The notes under the pieces were generated by a model, which was not told the DNA's origin, did not search any database, and was given only the letters and a program-made list of their open reading frames with translations. Below, piece after piece: positions 1 through 9,807 of a stretch of DNA of 64,000 nucleotides (within the stretch, counting starts at the first letter, position 1; every line of letters begins with the position of its first letter). Made by a program: the position numbers and the translations under genes. Origin of the DNA: Pseudomonas sp. SORT22 (lineage in GTDB: Bacteria > Pseudomonadota > Gammaproteobacteria > Pseudomonadales > Pseudomonadaceae); assembly GCF_018417635.1 (NCBI RefSeq), contig NZ_CP071007.1, positions 434,001 to 498,000 of the forward strand, given 5' to 3'.

Positions 1-2
1 GT

Positions 3-311
3 TTGTCCGGCTTCGAGTTGTTTCGCCAGGTGATTCTGCCCGGTGCCTTGCCGTCGATCCTGGTCGGCGTGCGCTTTGCCCTGGGCTTTATGTGGCTGAC
101 CCTGATCGTTGCCGAAACCATTTCGGCTAACGCCGGCATCGGCTACCTGGCAATGAACGCCCGCGAGTTCCTGCAGACCGATGTGGTGGTCCTGGCGATC
201 GTTCTCTATGCCGTGCTCGGCAAGCTTGCCGATCTGGCCGCACGCGGCCTCGAGCGGGTCTGGCTGCGCTGGCATCCGGCCTATCAAGCGAGCAGGGGAG
301 AGGGCGCATGA
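3..311 (+). CDS. ssuC: SsuC, sulfonate ABC transporter permease (C-terminal fragment)
   Basis: This is the C-terminal about 100 residues of an inner-membrane permease of the BPD transporter type; the 5' end lies outside the window and the frame is open to the edge. The typical permease EAA loop region is just at the start ([17 protein letters not shown]), which docks to the ATPase, followed by hydrophobic helices. It ends RGEGA and its stop overlaps the start of the ATPase gene by 4 bp. Together with ssuB and ssuF downstream this identifies the ssu operon for uptake of aliphatic sulfonates as a sulfur source. A related taurine or nitrate permease is possible, but the following ssuF makes Ssu the best call. 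Confidence 0.85.
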   Translation: MSGFELFRQVILPGALPSILVGVRFALGFMWLTLIVAETISANAGIGYLAMNAREFLQTDVVVLAIVLYAVLGKLADLAARGLERVWLRWHPAYQASRGEGA

Positions 312-1120
312 CCATCCTCAAGGATCCACCACCACGGCTGCTGCGCGGGATTCCGCTGGCGGCGCAGAACCTGCAGAAGACCTTCGGCCAGCGCCAGGTA
401 CTGCGCGATATCGACCTGCACATTCCGGCCGGGCAGTTCGTCGCCATTGTCGGGCGCAGTGGCTGCGGCAAGAGCACCTTGCTGCGCTTGCTCGCCGGCC
501 TCGACCAACCCAGTGGCGGCGAGTTGCTGGCAGGTTCCGCGCCGCTGCGCGAAGCCCAGGAAGACACCCGCCTGATGTTCCAGGAAGCGCGCTTGCTACC
601 GTGGAAGAAGGTTATCGACAACGTTGGCCTGGGCCTCTCGGGCAACTGGCGGCCACGGGCGCTGGAAGCGCTGGCAGCGGTCGGCCTGGCCGAGCGTGCC
701 AATGAATGGCCGGCGGCCTTGTCGGGTGGCCAGAAGCAGCGCGTGGCCCTGGCCCGGGCACTGATTCACCAGCCACGCCTGTTGCTGCTCGATGAGCCGC
801 TGGGGGCACTGGATGCCCTGACCCGGATCGAGATGCAGCAGTTGATCGAACGGCTGTGGCGCCAGCACGGCTTCACCGTGTTGCTGGTTACCCACGACGT
901 CAGCGAGGCGGTGGCGGTAGCCGACCGGGTGATTCTCATCGAAGACGGCGAGGTGGGCCTGGACCTTATCGTCGACCTGCCACGCCCGCGGGTACGCGGC
1001 TCACACCGCCTGGCTGCACTGGAAACCGAAGTTCTCAACCGGGTTCTGTCGATTCCGGGCACACCGCCCGAGCCGGAACCTGTCGCACCTTTGCCGACGC
1101 AATTGCGTTGGGCTCTCTGA
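308..1120 (+). CDS. ssuB: SsuB, aliphatic sulfonate ABC transporter ATP-binding protein
   Basis: 270-residue cytoplasmic ATPase that would energise sulfonate import with SsuC. Walker A GRSGCGKS lies at about residues 49-56, the ABC signature LSGGQKQR near residue 138, Walker B LLLLDEP follows, and the H-loop is in VTHDVSEA. The C-terminal about 40 residues carry a short family-specific tail. The ATG at 308 overlaps the ssuC stop (ATGA), so the two are translationally coupled. ssuF follows after 19 bp. Length and motifs are normal for SsuB. In this family expression is usually induced under sulfate limitation, but no regulatory site is visible inside the window because the operon promoter lies upstream. 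Confidence 0.93.
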   Translation: MTILKDPPPRLLRGIPLAAQNLQKTFGQRQVLRDIDLHIPAGQFVAIVGRSGCGKSTLLRLLAGLDQPSGGELLAGSAPLREAQEDTRLMFQEARLLPWKKVIDNVGLGLSGNWRPRALEALAAVGLAERANEWPAALSGGQKQRVALARALIHQPRLLLLDEPLGALDALTRIEMQQLIERLWRQHGFTVLLVTHDVSEAVAVADRVILIEDGEVGLDLIVDLPRPRVRGSHRLAALETEVLNRVLSIPGTPPEPEPVAPLPTQLRWAL

Positions 1121-1139
1121 CCTGTAAGGAACCAAGCAG

Positions 1140-1355
1140 ATGACTATCAAAGCGATCAACGTACGCAACCAGTTCAAAGGCACCGTCAAAGAAATCCTCG
1201 AAGGCCCGGTATTGTCGGAAATCGATGTGCAGACCGCCTCGGGTATCGTCACCTCGGTGATCACCACCCGTTCGGTGCGTGAGCTGGAATTGACTATTGG
1301 CAGCGAGGTGATTGCCTTTGTGAAGTCGACCGAAGTGTCGATCGCCAAGCTCTGA
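1140..1355 (+). CDS. ssuF: SsuF, TOBE-domain molybdopterin-binding-like protein
   Basis: 71-residue protein made of a single TOBE (molbindin) domain, starting MTIKAINVRNQFKG and containing the conserved VTSVITTRSV and AFVKSTEVSIAKL segments typical of molbindins. In Pseudomonas the ssuF gene closes the ssuEADCBF operon and is needed for sulfonate use in P. putida, although its exact role is not settled. The ribosome-binding site AAGGAA lies shortly before the ATG. A REP-like inverted repeat follows directly after the stop and probably ends the transcript. Confidence 0.9.
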   Translation: MTIKAINVRNQFKGTVKEILEGPVLSEIDVQTASGIVTSVITTRSVRELELTIGSEVIAFVKSTEVSIAKL

Positions 1356-1357
1356 AA

Positions 1358-1404
1358 ATCGCGGGTCAAGCCCGCTCCCTGTAGGAGCGGGCTTGACCCG
1401 CGAT
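1358..1404. repeat. REP-like perfect inverted repeat, 21-bp arms
   Basis: Two 21-bp arms (1358-1378 and 1384-1404) are exact reverse complements separated by a 5-nt loop (ctgta). The core GCGGGTCAAGCCCGCTCC with its mate is the classic Pseudomonas REP/palindromic unit motif. It sits between the convergent ssuF and tetR genes, where it can act as a bidirectional transcript end or stabiliser. A second, imperfect copy of the same type lies at 63026-63074. Confidence 0.85.
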
Positions 1405-1411
1405 GAGGCCG

Positions 1412-2038
1412 TCAGCGTTTAGGCAGAAAGGGCGGTAGGTACAAGCCCAGATACGCATCAAACACCCGCATCCCTTCCTCGGCCATGCGCGGCGTAATCT
1501 GCCCATGCAACTGCACCGAACGGGCATACACACGGTCTCCCAGCTCCATGGCCAGGGCAAACACATCGACATCTTCCGGTAACACCGGCAACTGGAAATG
1601 CGCGGCAAACAGCCTGTGCATCAGGTCGCCCAGCTCGATGTCGTGCTGGCGGTCAGCCTGGGTCACTTCGCTCAGGCCATGCTGGGCGAGAATCAATTGC
1701 CGGGCCGCGGCGTCTTCGTTGTAGATCACCAGCATGCGCTGCTCGACCAGGCGCGACAGGTCGTGCCAGGTGTTCAGCGCCGCTGAATCAATCGGTGCTT
1801 CAAGGCAGGCGCGAAAGGCGCCGTGCACGTCGGCGGTGAGTGCTTCAAGCAACGCCGGGACACTGGCGAAGAAGTGATACACCGACGACGGCGGAATCTG
1901 CGCGCGCTCGGCCACGCTGTAAATCGACAGGCTGGCCACCCCTTCGCTGGCCAGCAGCGTGCGCGCCGCCTCGAGGATCGAATCGATCCTCGCCTGGCTG
2001 CGGGCCCGGGGTTTGCGCGGGGTAACGGTGCGGGTCAT
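1412..2038 (-). CDS. TetR/AcrR family transcriptional regulator
   Basis: 208-residue regulator. The N-terminal helix-turn-helix is clear (RIDSILEAARTLLASEG, then AERAQIPPSSVYHFFAS at about residues 15-60), with a C-terminal all-helical ligand domain of no recognised specificity. The frame is open further upstream, but that extension reads antisense-like inside gshA. The ATG at 2038 begins 1 nt after the gshA stop and gives the usual family length, so I chose it. The tight spacing to gshA suggests readthrough from that gene. Its targets are unknown; the nearest genes are ssuF (convergent) and gshA. Confidence 0.85.
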   Translation of the reverse strand: MTRTVTPRKPRARSQARIDSILEAARTLLASEGVASLSIYSVAERAQIPPSSVYHFFASVPALLEALTADVHGAFRACLEAPIDSAALNTWHDLSRLVEQRMLVIYNEDAAARQLILAQHGLSEVTQADRQHDIELGDLMHRLFAAHFQLPVLPEDVDVFALAMELGDRVYARSVQLHGQITPRMAEEGMRVFDAYLGLYLPPFLPKR

Positions 2039-2039
2039 G

Positions 2040-3626
2040 TCAGTTGCTGATCGCCAGGATGCTCGCCTGGTAAGCGCTGACGAACAGGTCGAAATCAGCC
2101 TTGTCCTCTTCACGCTCAAGCTTGGCCTGGGCTTCCAGGGACTGGCGCGCTGCGCTTTCGAAACCTTGCTGCTGCTCGGCTGAAAGGGCTTGGGCGCGGA
2201 AGAACTCGGCATGCACCTGGCTTTGGCGCAAGGCGAAGCGGCTGAAGCTTTCCTTGTGCTCGGTCATGCTCGCCAGCACCTGCGCCGATGGCGTCAGGGC
2301 AGGGTCGCTGACCTTGGCTTTCTGCGCCTGCAGGGCCTTGGCGTGTTCGTCGCCGCCCTGGCTGCGGTCAAGCAGTTCGGCCAGTGGCGCGATGCGTTCG
2401 AGCAATTCATCGGCCCACTGCTTGAGTTCGACCGGCTGGCCGTCACGCTGCAGTTGCAGGCCCGGGCGGCGACCTTCCTTGACCACGCTGAGGAAGTTGC
2501 CGGTGCAGTTACCGCATTCCTGGTTGCCCAGCAGCGGGCTGTCTTCCAGGGCGCAGAACAGCAGGAAGGCGTCGAGGAAACGCGCTTGCGGCAGGTCGAT
2601 ACCGGTGGGCAGGAACGGGTTGATGTCCAGGCAGCGCACTTCGACGTACTGGATGCCACGGGCCATCAGCGCCTGGATCGGCCGCTCGCCGCTGTAGGTG
2701 ACGCGCTTGGGGCGAATGTTGGAGTAGTACTCGTTTTCGATCTGCAGGATGTTGGTGTTCAGCTGAACCCACTCGCCATCCTTGTGCGTACCGATCTCGA
2801 CATAGGGCGCGTACGGCGTGGCCACCGCCTTGCGCAGGCTGTCGGTGTAGCTGGCGAGGTTGTTGTAGCACGGCGTCAGGCCGGCCTGGGCGTTGCTCTG
2901 GTAACCCAGGTCGCTCATACGCAGGCTGGTGGCGTAGGGCAGGTACAGGGTGTCGGCGTCGAACTGCTCAAGCTGGTGCGGGCGGCCACGCAAGAAGCCG
3001 GCATCCAGGGCCGGCGAGGCGCCGAACAGGTACATCAGCAGCCAGCTGTAGCGACGGAAGTTGCGGATCAGGGCGATGTAGGCCGACGACTGATAGTCGC
3101 GATCATCCACCGTGCTGTGTTCCGCTTCGCGCAGCAGCGGCCAGAGTTTTTCTGGCAGCGAGAAATTGTAGTGAATCCCGGCGATGCACTGCATGGTGCG
3201 GCCGTAGCGCAGGGCCAGGCCCTTGCGGTAGACGTACTTGAGCTGACCGATGTTGGAGGTGCCGTACCAGGCGATCGGAATGTCTTCCTCGGCCGGCAGC
3301 GGGCAGGGCATCGACGGGCTCCAGAGGAACTCGTTGCCAAGCTTGGTGTAAGCGAAGCGGTGGATGTTCTCCAGGCTTTCGAGGGTCTGCGCCGGGTCCG
3401 CCAGGGCTGGGGTGATGAACTCCAGCAGCGACTCCGAGTAGTCCGTGGTGATCTGCTCGTGGGTCAACGCCGCGCCCAGGGCTTCGGGGTGCGGAGTCTG
3501 GGCCAGACGACCTTCCTCGGTCACACGCAGGCATTCACGCTCGATGCCGTGCAGGCACTGCTTGAGCAGGGAGAGGTTGTCGCCTTGGCCGAGCAGGCTC
3601 AGGCGGCGGTTGAGAAGTTCGCTCAA
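2040..3626 (-). CDS. gshA: Glutamate-cysteine ligase GshA
   Basis: Cytoplasmic ATP-dependent ligase joining L-glutamate and L-cysteine, the first step of glutathione synthesis. It is of the gammaproteobacterial GshA type: GIERECLRV near the N-terminus is the conserved substrate/metal segment, and [15 protein letters not shown] is the family signature. I chose the TTG at 3626 ([13 protein letters not shown], 528 residues) because an AAGGA ribosome-binding site lies 7 nt before it and the length matches relatives. A GTG at 3641 is the alternative but lies upstream of that site. tex and the thioesterase gene are upstream in the same direction, separated by about 150 bp. Confidence 0.93.
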   Translation of the reverse strand: MSELLNRRLSLLGQGDNLSLLKQCLHGIERECLRVTEEGRLAQTPHPEALGAALTHEQITTDYSESLLEFITPALADPAQTLESLENIHRFAYTKLGNEFLWSPSMPCPLPAEEDIPIAWYGTSNIGQLKYVYRKGLALRYGRTMQCIAGIHYNFSLPEKLWPLLREAEHSTVDDRDYQSSAYIALIRNFRRYSWLLMYLFGASPALDAGFLRGRPHQLEQFDADTLYLPYATSLRMSDLGYQSNAQAGLTPCYNNLASYTDSLRKAVATPYAPYVEIGTHKDGEWVQLNTNILQIENEYYSNIRPKRVTYSGERPIQALMARGIQYVEVRCLDINPFLPTGIDLPQARFLDAFLLFCALEDSPLLGNQECGNCTGNFLSVVKEGRRPGLQLQRDGQPVELKQWADELLERIAPLAELLDRSQGGDEHAKALQAQKAKVSDPALTPSAQVLASMTEHKESFSRFALRQSQVHAEFFRAQALSAEQQQGFESAARQSLEAQAKLEREEDKADFDLFVSAYQASILAISN

Positions 3627-3779
3627 GATGGATTCCTTCACGCGTCAGTCGCCCCAATATGGGGGTAGAGATGACGGTCTACAAGGGTGGACAGAGGAAC
3701 TGGCGTTGTCGCCTGGTTTTGGCCGGCTTTCGGCAGCGCCTGCGCTCTGCCGAAAGTACCGCAGTTTGGCCATTTGCGG

Positions 3780-4163
3780 CTAGAGGACGACGAAAGTCCC
3801 CTGTGCTTTTGCCACCAGTTTGTCGCCCTGGAGTACATCGGCGTCGACCACCAGCGTGCGCCGCCCGGCATGCAGCACCCGGGCGATGCACAGCACGTCA
3901 CCTTCGCTGACCGCGCGCAGGTAGTTGATCTTGCATTCGAGGGTCACGCTCTGCTGGTCGAAACCATGGGAACTGGAGCAGGCCAGGCCCATGGTGGTGT
4001 CGACCAGGCTGAAGATTGCCCCGCCATGCAGCTTGCCGCCGCGGTTGCGCAGGTGCGGCTCCAGGGCCATGGCCACCTCGGCAACGCCGTTTTCCAGGCG
4101 TTGCAGACGGCAGCCGAGCAACTGGCTGAAGGCGCTGAAGACGACGTCGTCGGGAACCGTCAT
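3780..4163 (-). CDS. PaaI-type hotdog thioesterase
   Basis: 127-residue single-hotdog-domain protein. The conserved PaaI-like motif HGGAIFSLVDTTMGLA (about residues 46-61) contains the HGG and the acidic residue of the catalytic helix region. It probably hydrolyses acyl- or aryl-CoA thioesters, but its natural substrate cannot be told from sequence. The ATG at 4163 overlaps the tex stop in TGATG, which indicates translational coupling to tex; a GTG one codon earlier is less likely. It is a conserved neighbour of tex and gshA in Pseudomonas. Confidence 0.85.
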   Translation of the reverse strand: MTVPDDVVFSAFSQLLGCRLQRLENGVAEVAMALEPHLRNRGGKLHGGAIFSLVDTTMGLACSSSHGFDQQSVTLECKINYLRAVSEGDVLCIARVLHAGRRTLVVDADVLQGDKLVAKAQGTFVVL

Positions 4164-6481
4164 CACTTCTTCTTCAGCTGCTTGGCGTTGGCGAACAGCG
4201 AGGCCATGGCGTTGTTGGCCGGTGCCGGGGTTTCCTTGGCGCGGGCCGGGGCACTCTGTTGGCGCGGGGCCGAGCCCGGGCGGCTGCCACGGGCGCCGTC
4301 GATCTTCTCGCCCGGGGTGTCGCTCATGCGCATCGACAGGCCGACGCGTTTGCGCGGGATGTCGACTTCCATGACCTTGACCTTGACCACGTCGCCGGCC
4401 TTGACCGCTTCACGCGGATCCTTGATGAACTTCTCCGACAGCGCCGAGATATGCACCAGGCCATCCTGGTGCACGCCGATGTCGACAAAGGCACCGAAGT
4501 TGGTGACGTTGGTCACCACGCCTTCGAGGATCATCCCCAGTTGCAGGTCCTTGAGGTCTTCGACGCCTTCCTGGAACTCGGCGGTCTTGAACTCCGGGCG
4601 TGGGTCGCGGCCGGGTTTGTCCAGTTCCTGGAGGATGTCGGTGACCGTCGGCAGGCCGAAGGTTTCGTCGGTGAACTTCTTCGGGTCCAGGCGCTTGAGG
4701 AAGCCGCTGTCGCCGATCAGCGAACGGATGTCACGGTCGGTCTCGGCGGCAATGCGTTGCACCAGCGGGTAGGCTTCCGGGTGCACCGCCGAGGCGTCCA
4801 GCGGGTTGTCGCCGTTCATGACGCGCAGAAAGCCTGCGGCCTGTTCGAAGGTTTTTTCGCCCAGGCGGCTGACTTTCTTCAGCGCGGCGCGGGTCTTGAA
4901 GGCGCCGTTGGCGTCGCGGTGGGCGACGATGTTCTGTGCCAGGGTGCTGTTGAGGCCGGAGATGCGCGCCAGTAGCGCCACCGACGCGGTGTTGACGTCG
5001 ACGCCGACGGCGTTCACGCAGTCCTCGACCACCGCATCCAGGCCACGGGCCAGCTTCAACTGCGAAACATCGTGCTGGTACTGGCCGACACCGATGGATT
5101 TCGGCTCGATCTTCACCAGTTCCGCCAGCGGGTCTTGCAGGCGGCGGGCGATCGACACAGCGCCACGGATCGACACGTCGAGGTCCGGGAACTCCTTGGC
5201 CGCCAGCTCCGAGGCCGAGTACACCGAAGCACCGGCTTCGGAGACCATGACCTTGGTCATTTTCAGCGCTGGATATTTTTTGATCAGTTCGGCGGCGAGC
5301 TTGTCGGTTTCGCGGCTGGCGGTGCCGTTACCGATGGCGATCAGCTCGACCGAGTGCTTGGCGCACAGCGCGGCGAGCACGGCGATGGTCTGGTCCCACT
5401 GGTTTTTTGGTACGTGCGGGTAGACGGTGGCGGTGTCCAGCAGCTTGCCGGTGGCATCGACCACGGCGACCTTGCAACCGGTGCGCAGGCCCGGGTCCAG
5501 GCCCAGGGTGGCGCGCGGGCCGGCCGGGGCGGCCAGCAGCAGGTCGTGCAGGTTATGGGCGAAGACGTTGATCGCCTCGCCTTCGGCGTTGTCGCGCAGC
5601 TCGCCGAACAGGTCGGTTTCAAGGTGGCTGTAGAGCTTGACCTTCCAGGTCCAGCGCACCACTTCGGCCAGCCATTTGTCGGCAGGACGGTTCTGATTTT
5701 GCAGGCCGAAACGCTCGGCGATCATCATTTCGCACGGGTGCAGGGTGCCCGGCAGTTCTTCGCCGACTTTCAGCGAAGCGGACAGCACGCCTTCGTTGCG
5801 GCCGCGGAAAATCGCCAGGGCGCGGTGCGACGGTACGCTCTTGAGCACTTCGTCGTGCTCGAAGTAGTCACGGAACTTCGCCCCTTCCTCTTCCTTGCCA
5901 GCCACCAGGCGGGCGCTGAGCACCGCTTCCTGCTTGAGAAAGCTGCGCAGCTTGTCGAGCAGGCTGGCGTCTTCGGCAAAGCGCTCCATGAGGATGTACT
6001 TGGCGCCTTCGAGGGCGGCTTTGACATCGGCCACGCCTTTTTCGGCGTCGACGAAACGCGCGGCTTCGGTTTCAGGGCTCAGTTGCGGGTCGCTCAGCAG
6101 GCCGTCGGCCAGCTCGCCGAGGCCGGCTTCCAGGGCGATCTGGCCCTTGGTGCGGCGCTTTTGCTTGTACGGCAGGTACAGGTCTTCGAGGCGGGTCTTG
6201 GTGTCGGCCAATTTGATTTCACGGGCCAGTTCCGGGGTCAGCTTGCCTTGCTCTTCGATGCTGGCAAGGATGCTGACACGCCGTTCGTCCAGCTCGCGCA
6301 AGTAGCGCAGGCGCTCTTCAAGGTGACGCAGCTGGGTGTCATCCAGGCTACCGGTGACTTCTTTCCGGTAACGGGCGATAAAAGGCACGGTCGAACCTTC
6401 ATCAAGTAGAGCCACGGCCGCTTCGACCTGTTGTGGGCGGACACCGAGTTCCTCGGCGATGCGGCTGTTGATGCTGTCCAT
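4163..6481 (-). CDS. tex: Tex, RNA-binding transcription accessory protein
   Basis: 772-residue cytoplasmic protein of the Tex/YhgF family. Order of domains: an N-terminal helical Tex domain (from [14 protein letters not shown]), a YqgF/RNase-H-like domain around [16 protein letters not shown], helix-hairpin-helix motifs (the [11 protein letters not shown] and [20 protein letters not shown] region), and an S1 RNA-binding domain near residues 645-715 ([19 protein letters not shown]). The extreme C-terminus is a low-complexity Arg/Ala/Pro tail ending LKKK. Start at 6481 is supported by relatives and a GGTGG-like site; a TTG at 6496 is an extension. Tex family proteins act in transcription and RNA metabolism and influence toxin or stress genes. 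Confidence 0.95.
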   Translation of the reverse strand: MDSINSRIAEELGVRPQQVEAAVALLDEGSTVPFIARYRKEVTGSLDDTQLRHLEERLRYLRELDERRVSILASIEEQGKLTPELAREIKLADTKTRLEDLYLPYKQKRRTKGQIALEAGLGELADGLLSDPQLSPETEAARFVDAEKGVADVKAALEGAKYILMERFAEDASLLDKLRSFLKQEAVLSARLVAGKEEEGAKFRDYFEHDEVLKSVPSHRALAIFRGRNEGVLSASLKVGEELPGTLHPCEMMIAERFGLQNQNRPADKWLAEVVRWTWKVKLYSHLETDLFGELRDNAEGEAINVFAHNLHDLLLAAPAGPRATLGLDPGLRTGCKVAVVDATGKLLDTATVYPHVPKNQWDQTIAVLAALCAKHSVELIAIGNGTASRETDKLAAELIKKYPALKMTKVMVSEAGASVYSASELAAKEFPDLDVSIRGAVSIARRLQDPLAELVKIEPKSIGVGQYQHDVSQLKLARGLDAVVEDCVNAVGVDVNTASVALLARISGLNSTLAQNIVAHRDANGAFKTRAALKKVSRLGEKTFEQAAGFLRVMNGDNPLDASAVHPEAYPLVQRIAAETDRDIRSLIGDSGFLKRLDPKKFTDETFGLPTVTDILQELDKPGRDPRPEFKTAEFQEGVEDLKDLQLGMILEGVVTNVTNFGAFVDIGVHQDGLVHISALSEKFIKDPREAVKAGDVVKVKVMEVDIPRKRVGLSMRMSDTPGEKIDGARGSRPGSAPRQQSAPARAKETPAPANNAMASLFANAKQLKKK

Positions 6482-6570
6482 AAAACCACCTGACAAATTG
6501 TGAATACAAAGGCCGCGGGCGGGCGCTGTAGAGCGCTTGTGGTCAATGCGGCGCTGGCTGAAAGCGGCGC

Positions 6571-6576
6571 ATTATA
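6571..6576 (-). promoter_or_regulatory. Candidate -10 box of the tex promoter
   Basis: On the minus strand this reads TATAAT, an exact sigma-70 -10 hexamer, about 90 nt before the tex start. No good -35 hexamer is seen at 16-18 bp upstream, so the assignment rests on the -10 alone. Confidence 0.4.
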
Positions 6577-6680
6577 CCCAGCGCGTCCGGCTTGCGGTGA
6601 TAGCAGCAGGCCAGTTGTCGGCCCGGCAATACTGGCACCCGGGGAAAAATCTGCTAACAATGCACACGGCACGGCCATTG

Positions 6681-6693
6681 ATGGCTAAGCCAT
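6681..6693. promoter_or_regulatory. Palindrome in the ompR promoter region
   Basis: ATGGCTAAGCCAT is a perfect 6+1+6 palindrome located 30 bp before the ompR ATG and abutting a CATAAT sequence (6691-6696) that could be the -10 box. It may be an operator for autoregulation or a factor acting on ompR/envZ. This is inference from position only. Confidence 0.35.
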
Positions 6694-6722
6694 AATGCGT
6701 GCCGAGATTAGAGGAGCTACCC

Positions 6723-7463
6723 ATGAGCAGCACTGCACAAACCGCCGAAGGCGACAAAATTCTCATCGTCGACGATGACCCGGGCCTGAGCAGCCTGCTG
6801 GAACGGTTCTTCACCAGCAAGGGTTATCGCGCCCGTGCAGTACCCAATACCGAACAGATGGACCGCCTGCTGGCCCGCGAGGTTTTCAACCTGGTGGTGC
6901 TCGACCTGATGCTGCCCGGCGAAGACGGCCTGACCGCCTGTCGCCGCCTGCGCGCCGCCAACAACCAGATCCCGATCATCATGCTTACCGCCAAGGGCGA
7001 CGAGCTGAGCCGCATCAAAGGCCTGGAGCTGGGTGCCGACGACTACCTGGCCAAGCCGTTCAACCCCGACGAACTGATGGCCCGGGTCAAGGCCGTGCTG
7101 CGCCGCCAGGCCCCGGCAGTACCGGGTGCACCGGGCAGCGAGGACGAAACCGTCACCTTCGGCGACTACGCGCTGTCGCTGGCCACCCGCGAACTCAAGC
7201 GCGGCGAAGAAGTGCACATGCTCACCACCGGTGAGTTCGCCGTGCTCAAGGCGCTGGTGATGCACGCTCGCGAGCCGCTGACCCGCGACAAGCTGATGAA
7301 CCTGGCCCGTGGCCGCGAGTGGGACGCCCTCGAGCGCTCCATCGACGTGCAGATCTCGCGCCTGCGCCGGATGATCGAACCCGACCCGTCCAAGCCGCGT
7401 TACATCCAGACCGTCTGGGGCGTTGGTTATGTGTTTGTGCCGGATGGTAATGCCAGCAAGTGA
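6723..7463 (+). CDS. ompR: OmpR-type response regulator (OmpR/AmgR)
   Basis: 246-residue DNA-binding response regulator. Receiver domain: acidic pocket in ILIVDDDPG, phospho-acceptor Asp in VVLDLMLPGEDG, switch residues in MLTAKGDE and the Lys in AKPFNPDEL. Winged-helix output domain in the C-terminal half, ending QTVWGVGYVFVPDG. The ATG at 6723 follows a GAGGAG site at 8 nt; an in-frame GTG at 6699 is not needed. envZ follows after 128 bp that contain a hairpin. By gene neighbourhood it is the counterpart of P. aeruginosa AmgR, which responds to membrane protein stress and aminoglycosides; annotation as OmpR is by similarity. Confidence 0.93.
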   Translation: MSSTAQTAEGDKILIVDDDPGLSSLLERFFTSKGYRARAVPNTEQMDRLLAREVFNLVVLDLMLPGEDGLTACRRLRAANNQIPIIMLTAKGDELSRIKGLELGADDYLAKPFNPDELMARVKAVLRRQAPAVPGAPGSEDETVTFGDYALSLATRELKRGEEVHMLTTGEFAVLKALVMHAREPLTRDKLMNLARGREWDALERSIDVQISRLRRMIEPDPSKPRYIQTVWGVGYVFVPDGNASK

Positions 7464-7494
7464 TGTTTCGTTTGCAGGAGTAGCTCACCGCCAG

Positions 7495-7525
7495 CAGGGC
7501 AGGCCTTCGGGATTGCCCTGTTTTT
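7495..7525 (+). terminator. Hairpin with T-run between ompR and envZ
   Basis: Stem CAGGGCA (7495-7501) pairs with TGCCCTG (7514-7520) over a 12-nt loop, followed immediately by five T. It looks like a Rho-independent terminator or attenuator inside the two-component operon, which would lower envZ transcription relative to ompR. Confidence 0.6.
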
Positions 7526-7591
7526 GCCTGTGCAGCGCTTTGCAAAGCCTGCGAGCCCCGCTCGTTCCCGCATAGTGTGTAGCCGTTGTCG

Positions 7592-8905
7592 ATGAAAACG
7601 CCCCTGTGGTTCCCGCAAAGCTTCTTCGCCCGCACCCTCTGGCTGGTGCTGATCGTCGTGCTGTTCTCCAAGGCCCTGACCCTGGTGTACCTGCTGATGA
7701 ACGAGGACGTGCTGGTCGACCGCCAATACAGCCATGGTGTGGCTCTGACCCTGCGCGCCTACTGGGCTGCCGATGAGTCCGATCGCGACAAGATCGCCGA
7801 GGCGGCGGGGCTGATTCGGGTGGTTGGCTCCGGGGTGCCCGAGGGTGAGCAGCACTGGCCGTACAGCGAAATCTACCAGCGCCAGATGCAGGCCGAACTT
7901 GGCGCCGACACCGAGGTGCGCCTGCGTGTACATGCGCCGCCGGCCTTGTGGGTACGGGCGCCGAGCCTGGGCGATGGCTGGCTGAAGGTGCCGCTGTATC
8001 CGCATCCGCTGCGTGGGCAGAAGATCTGGAGCGTGCTTGGCTGGTTCCTGGCCATCGGCCTGTTGTCGACCGCCTCGGCCTGGATTTTCGTGCGCCAGCT
8101 CAACCAGCCGCTCAAGCGTCTGGTGTTCGCCGCCCGGCAATTGGGCCAGGGGCGCAGCGTGCGCTTGCCGATCAGCGATACGCCGAGTGAAATGACCGAG
8201 GTGTACCGTGCCTTCAACCAGATGGCCGAGGATGTCGAGCAGGCCGGGCGCGAACGTGAACTGATGCTCGCCGGGGTCTCCCATGACCTGCGCACACCGC
8301 TGACGCGCCTGCGCCTGTCGTTGTCGTTGCTGGCCAACGAAAGCGACCTGACCGACGACATGGTCCGCGATATCGAAGACATGGACGCGATTCTCGACCA
8401 GTTTTTGGCGTTCATCCGCGATGGTCGCGATGAGCCGGTCGAAGAGGTCGATTTCAGTGAACTGGTGCGTGAGGTGGTGGCGCCGTTCAACCAGCCGGAG
8501 GAACAGGTGCGCCTGTGCCTGGAGCCGATCCCGCCGTTCCCGCTGCGCCGGGTGTCGCTCAAGCGCTTGCTCAACAACCTGATCGGCAACGCCCTGTACC
8601 ACGCCGGCAAGGGCGTTGAAGTGGCGGCCTATGTGTCTGGCGAGAATGGCGCGCCCTACGTGGTATTGAGCGTGCTCGACCGCGGCGCCGGGATCGACCC
8701 GGGCGAGCTGGAGGGCATCTTCAACCCGTTCATCCGCGGCGACCGTGCCCGCAGCGGCAAGGGCACCGGGCTGGGCCTGGCGATCGTCAAGCGGATCGCC
8801 GCCCAGCACGGTGGCAACGTGCAGTTGCGCAACCGTTCAGGCGGCGGCCTGGAGGCGCGGGTGCGGCTGCCGCTGGGGCTGATGCTGCCGCGCGACGCTG
8901 TTTAG
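7592..8905 (+). CDS. envZ: Sensor histidine kinase EnvZ/AmgS
   Basis: 437-residue inner-membrane sensor kinase. A first membrane segment lies near residues 13-33 ([20 protein letters not shown]), then a periplasmic domain, a second membrane segment near 150-170, a HAMP linker ([20 protein letters not shown]), the H-box with phospho-His in [17 protein letters not shown], then N-box NNLIGNAL, G1 DRGAGID and G2 [11 protein letters not shown]. Start at ATG 7592; a TTG two codons earlier is possible. It would phosphorylate and dephosphorylate the adjacent OmpR. The stop codon shares bases with the stop of convergent rimK (TTAG). Confidence 0.92.
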   Translation: MKTPLWFPQSFFARTLWLVLIVVLFSKALTLVYLLMNEDVLVDRQYSHGVALTLRAYWAADESDRDKIAEAAGLIRVVGSGVPEGEQHWPYSEIYQRQMQAELGADTEVRLRVHAPPALWVRAPSLGDGWLKVPLYPHPLRGQKIWSVLGWFLAIGLLSTASAWIFVRQLNQPLKRLVFAARQLGQGRSVRLPISDTPSEMTEVYRAFNQMAEDVEQAGRERELMLAGVSHDLRTPLTRLRLSLSLLANESDLTDDMVRDIEDMDAILDQFLAFIRDGRDEPVEEVDFSELVREVVAPFNQPEEQVRLCLEPIPPFPLRRVSLKRLLNNLIGNALYHAGKGVEVAAYVSGENGAPYVVLSVLDRGAGIDPGELEGIFNPFIRGDRARSGKGTGLGLAIVKRIAAQHGGNVQLRNRSGGGLEARVRLPLGLMLPRDAV

Positions 8906-9807
8906 CCTTTGCCCTTGGTGCGGGTCAGGTTCGGCCCGCCATTCTTCTCCAGGTGTTCGATGATCATCCCGGCAACGTTCTTGCCGGTGGTGACTTCGAT
9001 GCCTTCCAGGCCAGGCGAGGAGTTCACCTCCATCACCAGCGGGCCGTGATTGGAGCGCAGGATATCCACACCGGCCACGCTCAGGCCCATGACCTTGGCG
9101 GCGCGGATAGCAGTCATGCGCTCTTCCGGGGTGATCTTGATCAGGCTGGCGCTGCCGCCGCGGTGCAGGTTGGAGCGAAACTCACCGGGCTTGGCCTGGC
9201 GCTTCATCGAGGCGATGACCTTGTCGCCGACCACGAAACAGCGGATGTCGGCGCCACCGGCTTCCTTGATGTATTCCTGGACCATGATGTTCTGCTTCAG
9301 GCCCATGAAGGCTTCGATCACCGACTCGGCTGCCTTGGTGGTTTCGCACAACACCACGCCGATGCCCTGGGTGCCTTCGAGCACCTTGATCACCAGCGGC
9401 GCGCCATTGACCATCTGGATCAGGTCGGGGATGTCGTCCGGCGAGTGGGCAAAACCGGTGACCGGCAGGCCGATACCCCGGCGCGACAACAGCTGCAGCG
9501 AGCGCAGCTTGTCCCGCGAGCGGGCGATGGCCACCGACTCGTTGAGCGGGAACACCCCCATCATTTCGAACTGGCGCAGCACCGCGCAGCCGTAGAAGGT
9601 CACCGAAGCGCCGATTCGTGGGATCACCGCGTCGAAGTTTTCCAGTGGCTTGCCGCGGTAGTGGATCTGCGGTTTATGGCTGGCAATGTTCATATAGGCG
9701 CGCAGGGTGTCGATCACAACCACCTCATGGCCTCGTTCGGTACCGGCTTCGACCAGGCGACGAGTGGAATACAGACGCGGGTTTCGCGACAGCACGGCGA
9801 TCTTCAT
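8902..9807 (-). CDS. rimK: RimK, ribosomal protein S6 glutamate ligase
   Basis: 301-residue ATP-grasp ligase, starting [21 protein letters not shown], which in E. coli and Pseudomonas adds glutamate residues to the C-terminus of ribosomal protein S6. ATP-grasp features: the lysine in [15 protein letters not shown], the RxxxVGD-type segment [10 protein letters not shown], and the metal-binding end [15 protein letters not shown]. Length equals the family norm. Start overlaps the stop of the upstream protease gene (ATGC/TGA region, 4 bp), so the two are coupled. In P. fluorescens the rim genes modulate the ribosome and proteome during plant colonisation. The stop overlaps the envZ stop. Confidence 0.95.
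   Translation of the reverse strand: MKIAVLSRNPRLYSTRRLVEAGTERGHEVVVIDTLRAYMNIASHKPQIHYRGKPLENFDAVIPRIGASVTFYGCAVLRQFEMMGVFPLNESVAIARSRDKLRSLQLLSRRGIGLPVTGFAHSPDDIPDLIQMVNGAPLVIKVLEGTQGIGVVLCETTKAAESVIEAFMGLKQNIMVQEYIKEAGGADIRCFVVGDKVIASMKRQAKPGEFRSNLHRGGSASLIKITPEERMTAIRAAKVMGLSVAGVDILRSNHGPLVMEVNSSPGLEGIEVTTGKNVAGMIIEHLEKNGGPNLTRTKGKG

Noticed and set aside
2190..3668. 492-codon + strand open frame
   Set aside because: Lies opposite gshA, no recognisable protein features.
5072..6409. 445-codon + strand open frame
   Set aside because: Antisense shadow of tex.
7427..8809. 460-codon minus-strand open frame
   Set aside because: Antisense to envZ, typical His/Gln/Gly-rich shadow composition.
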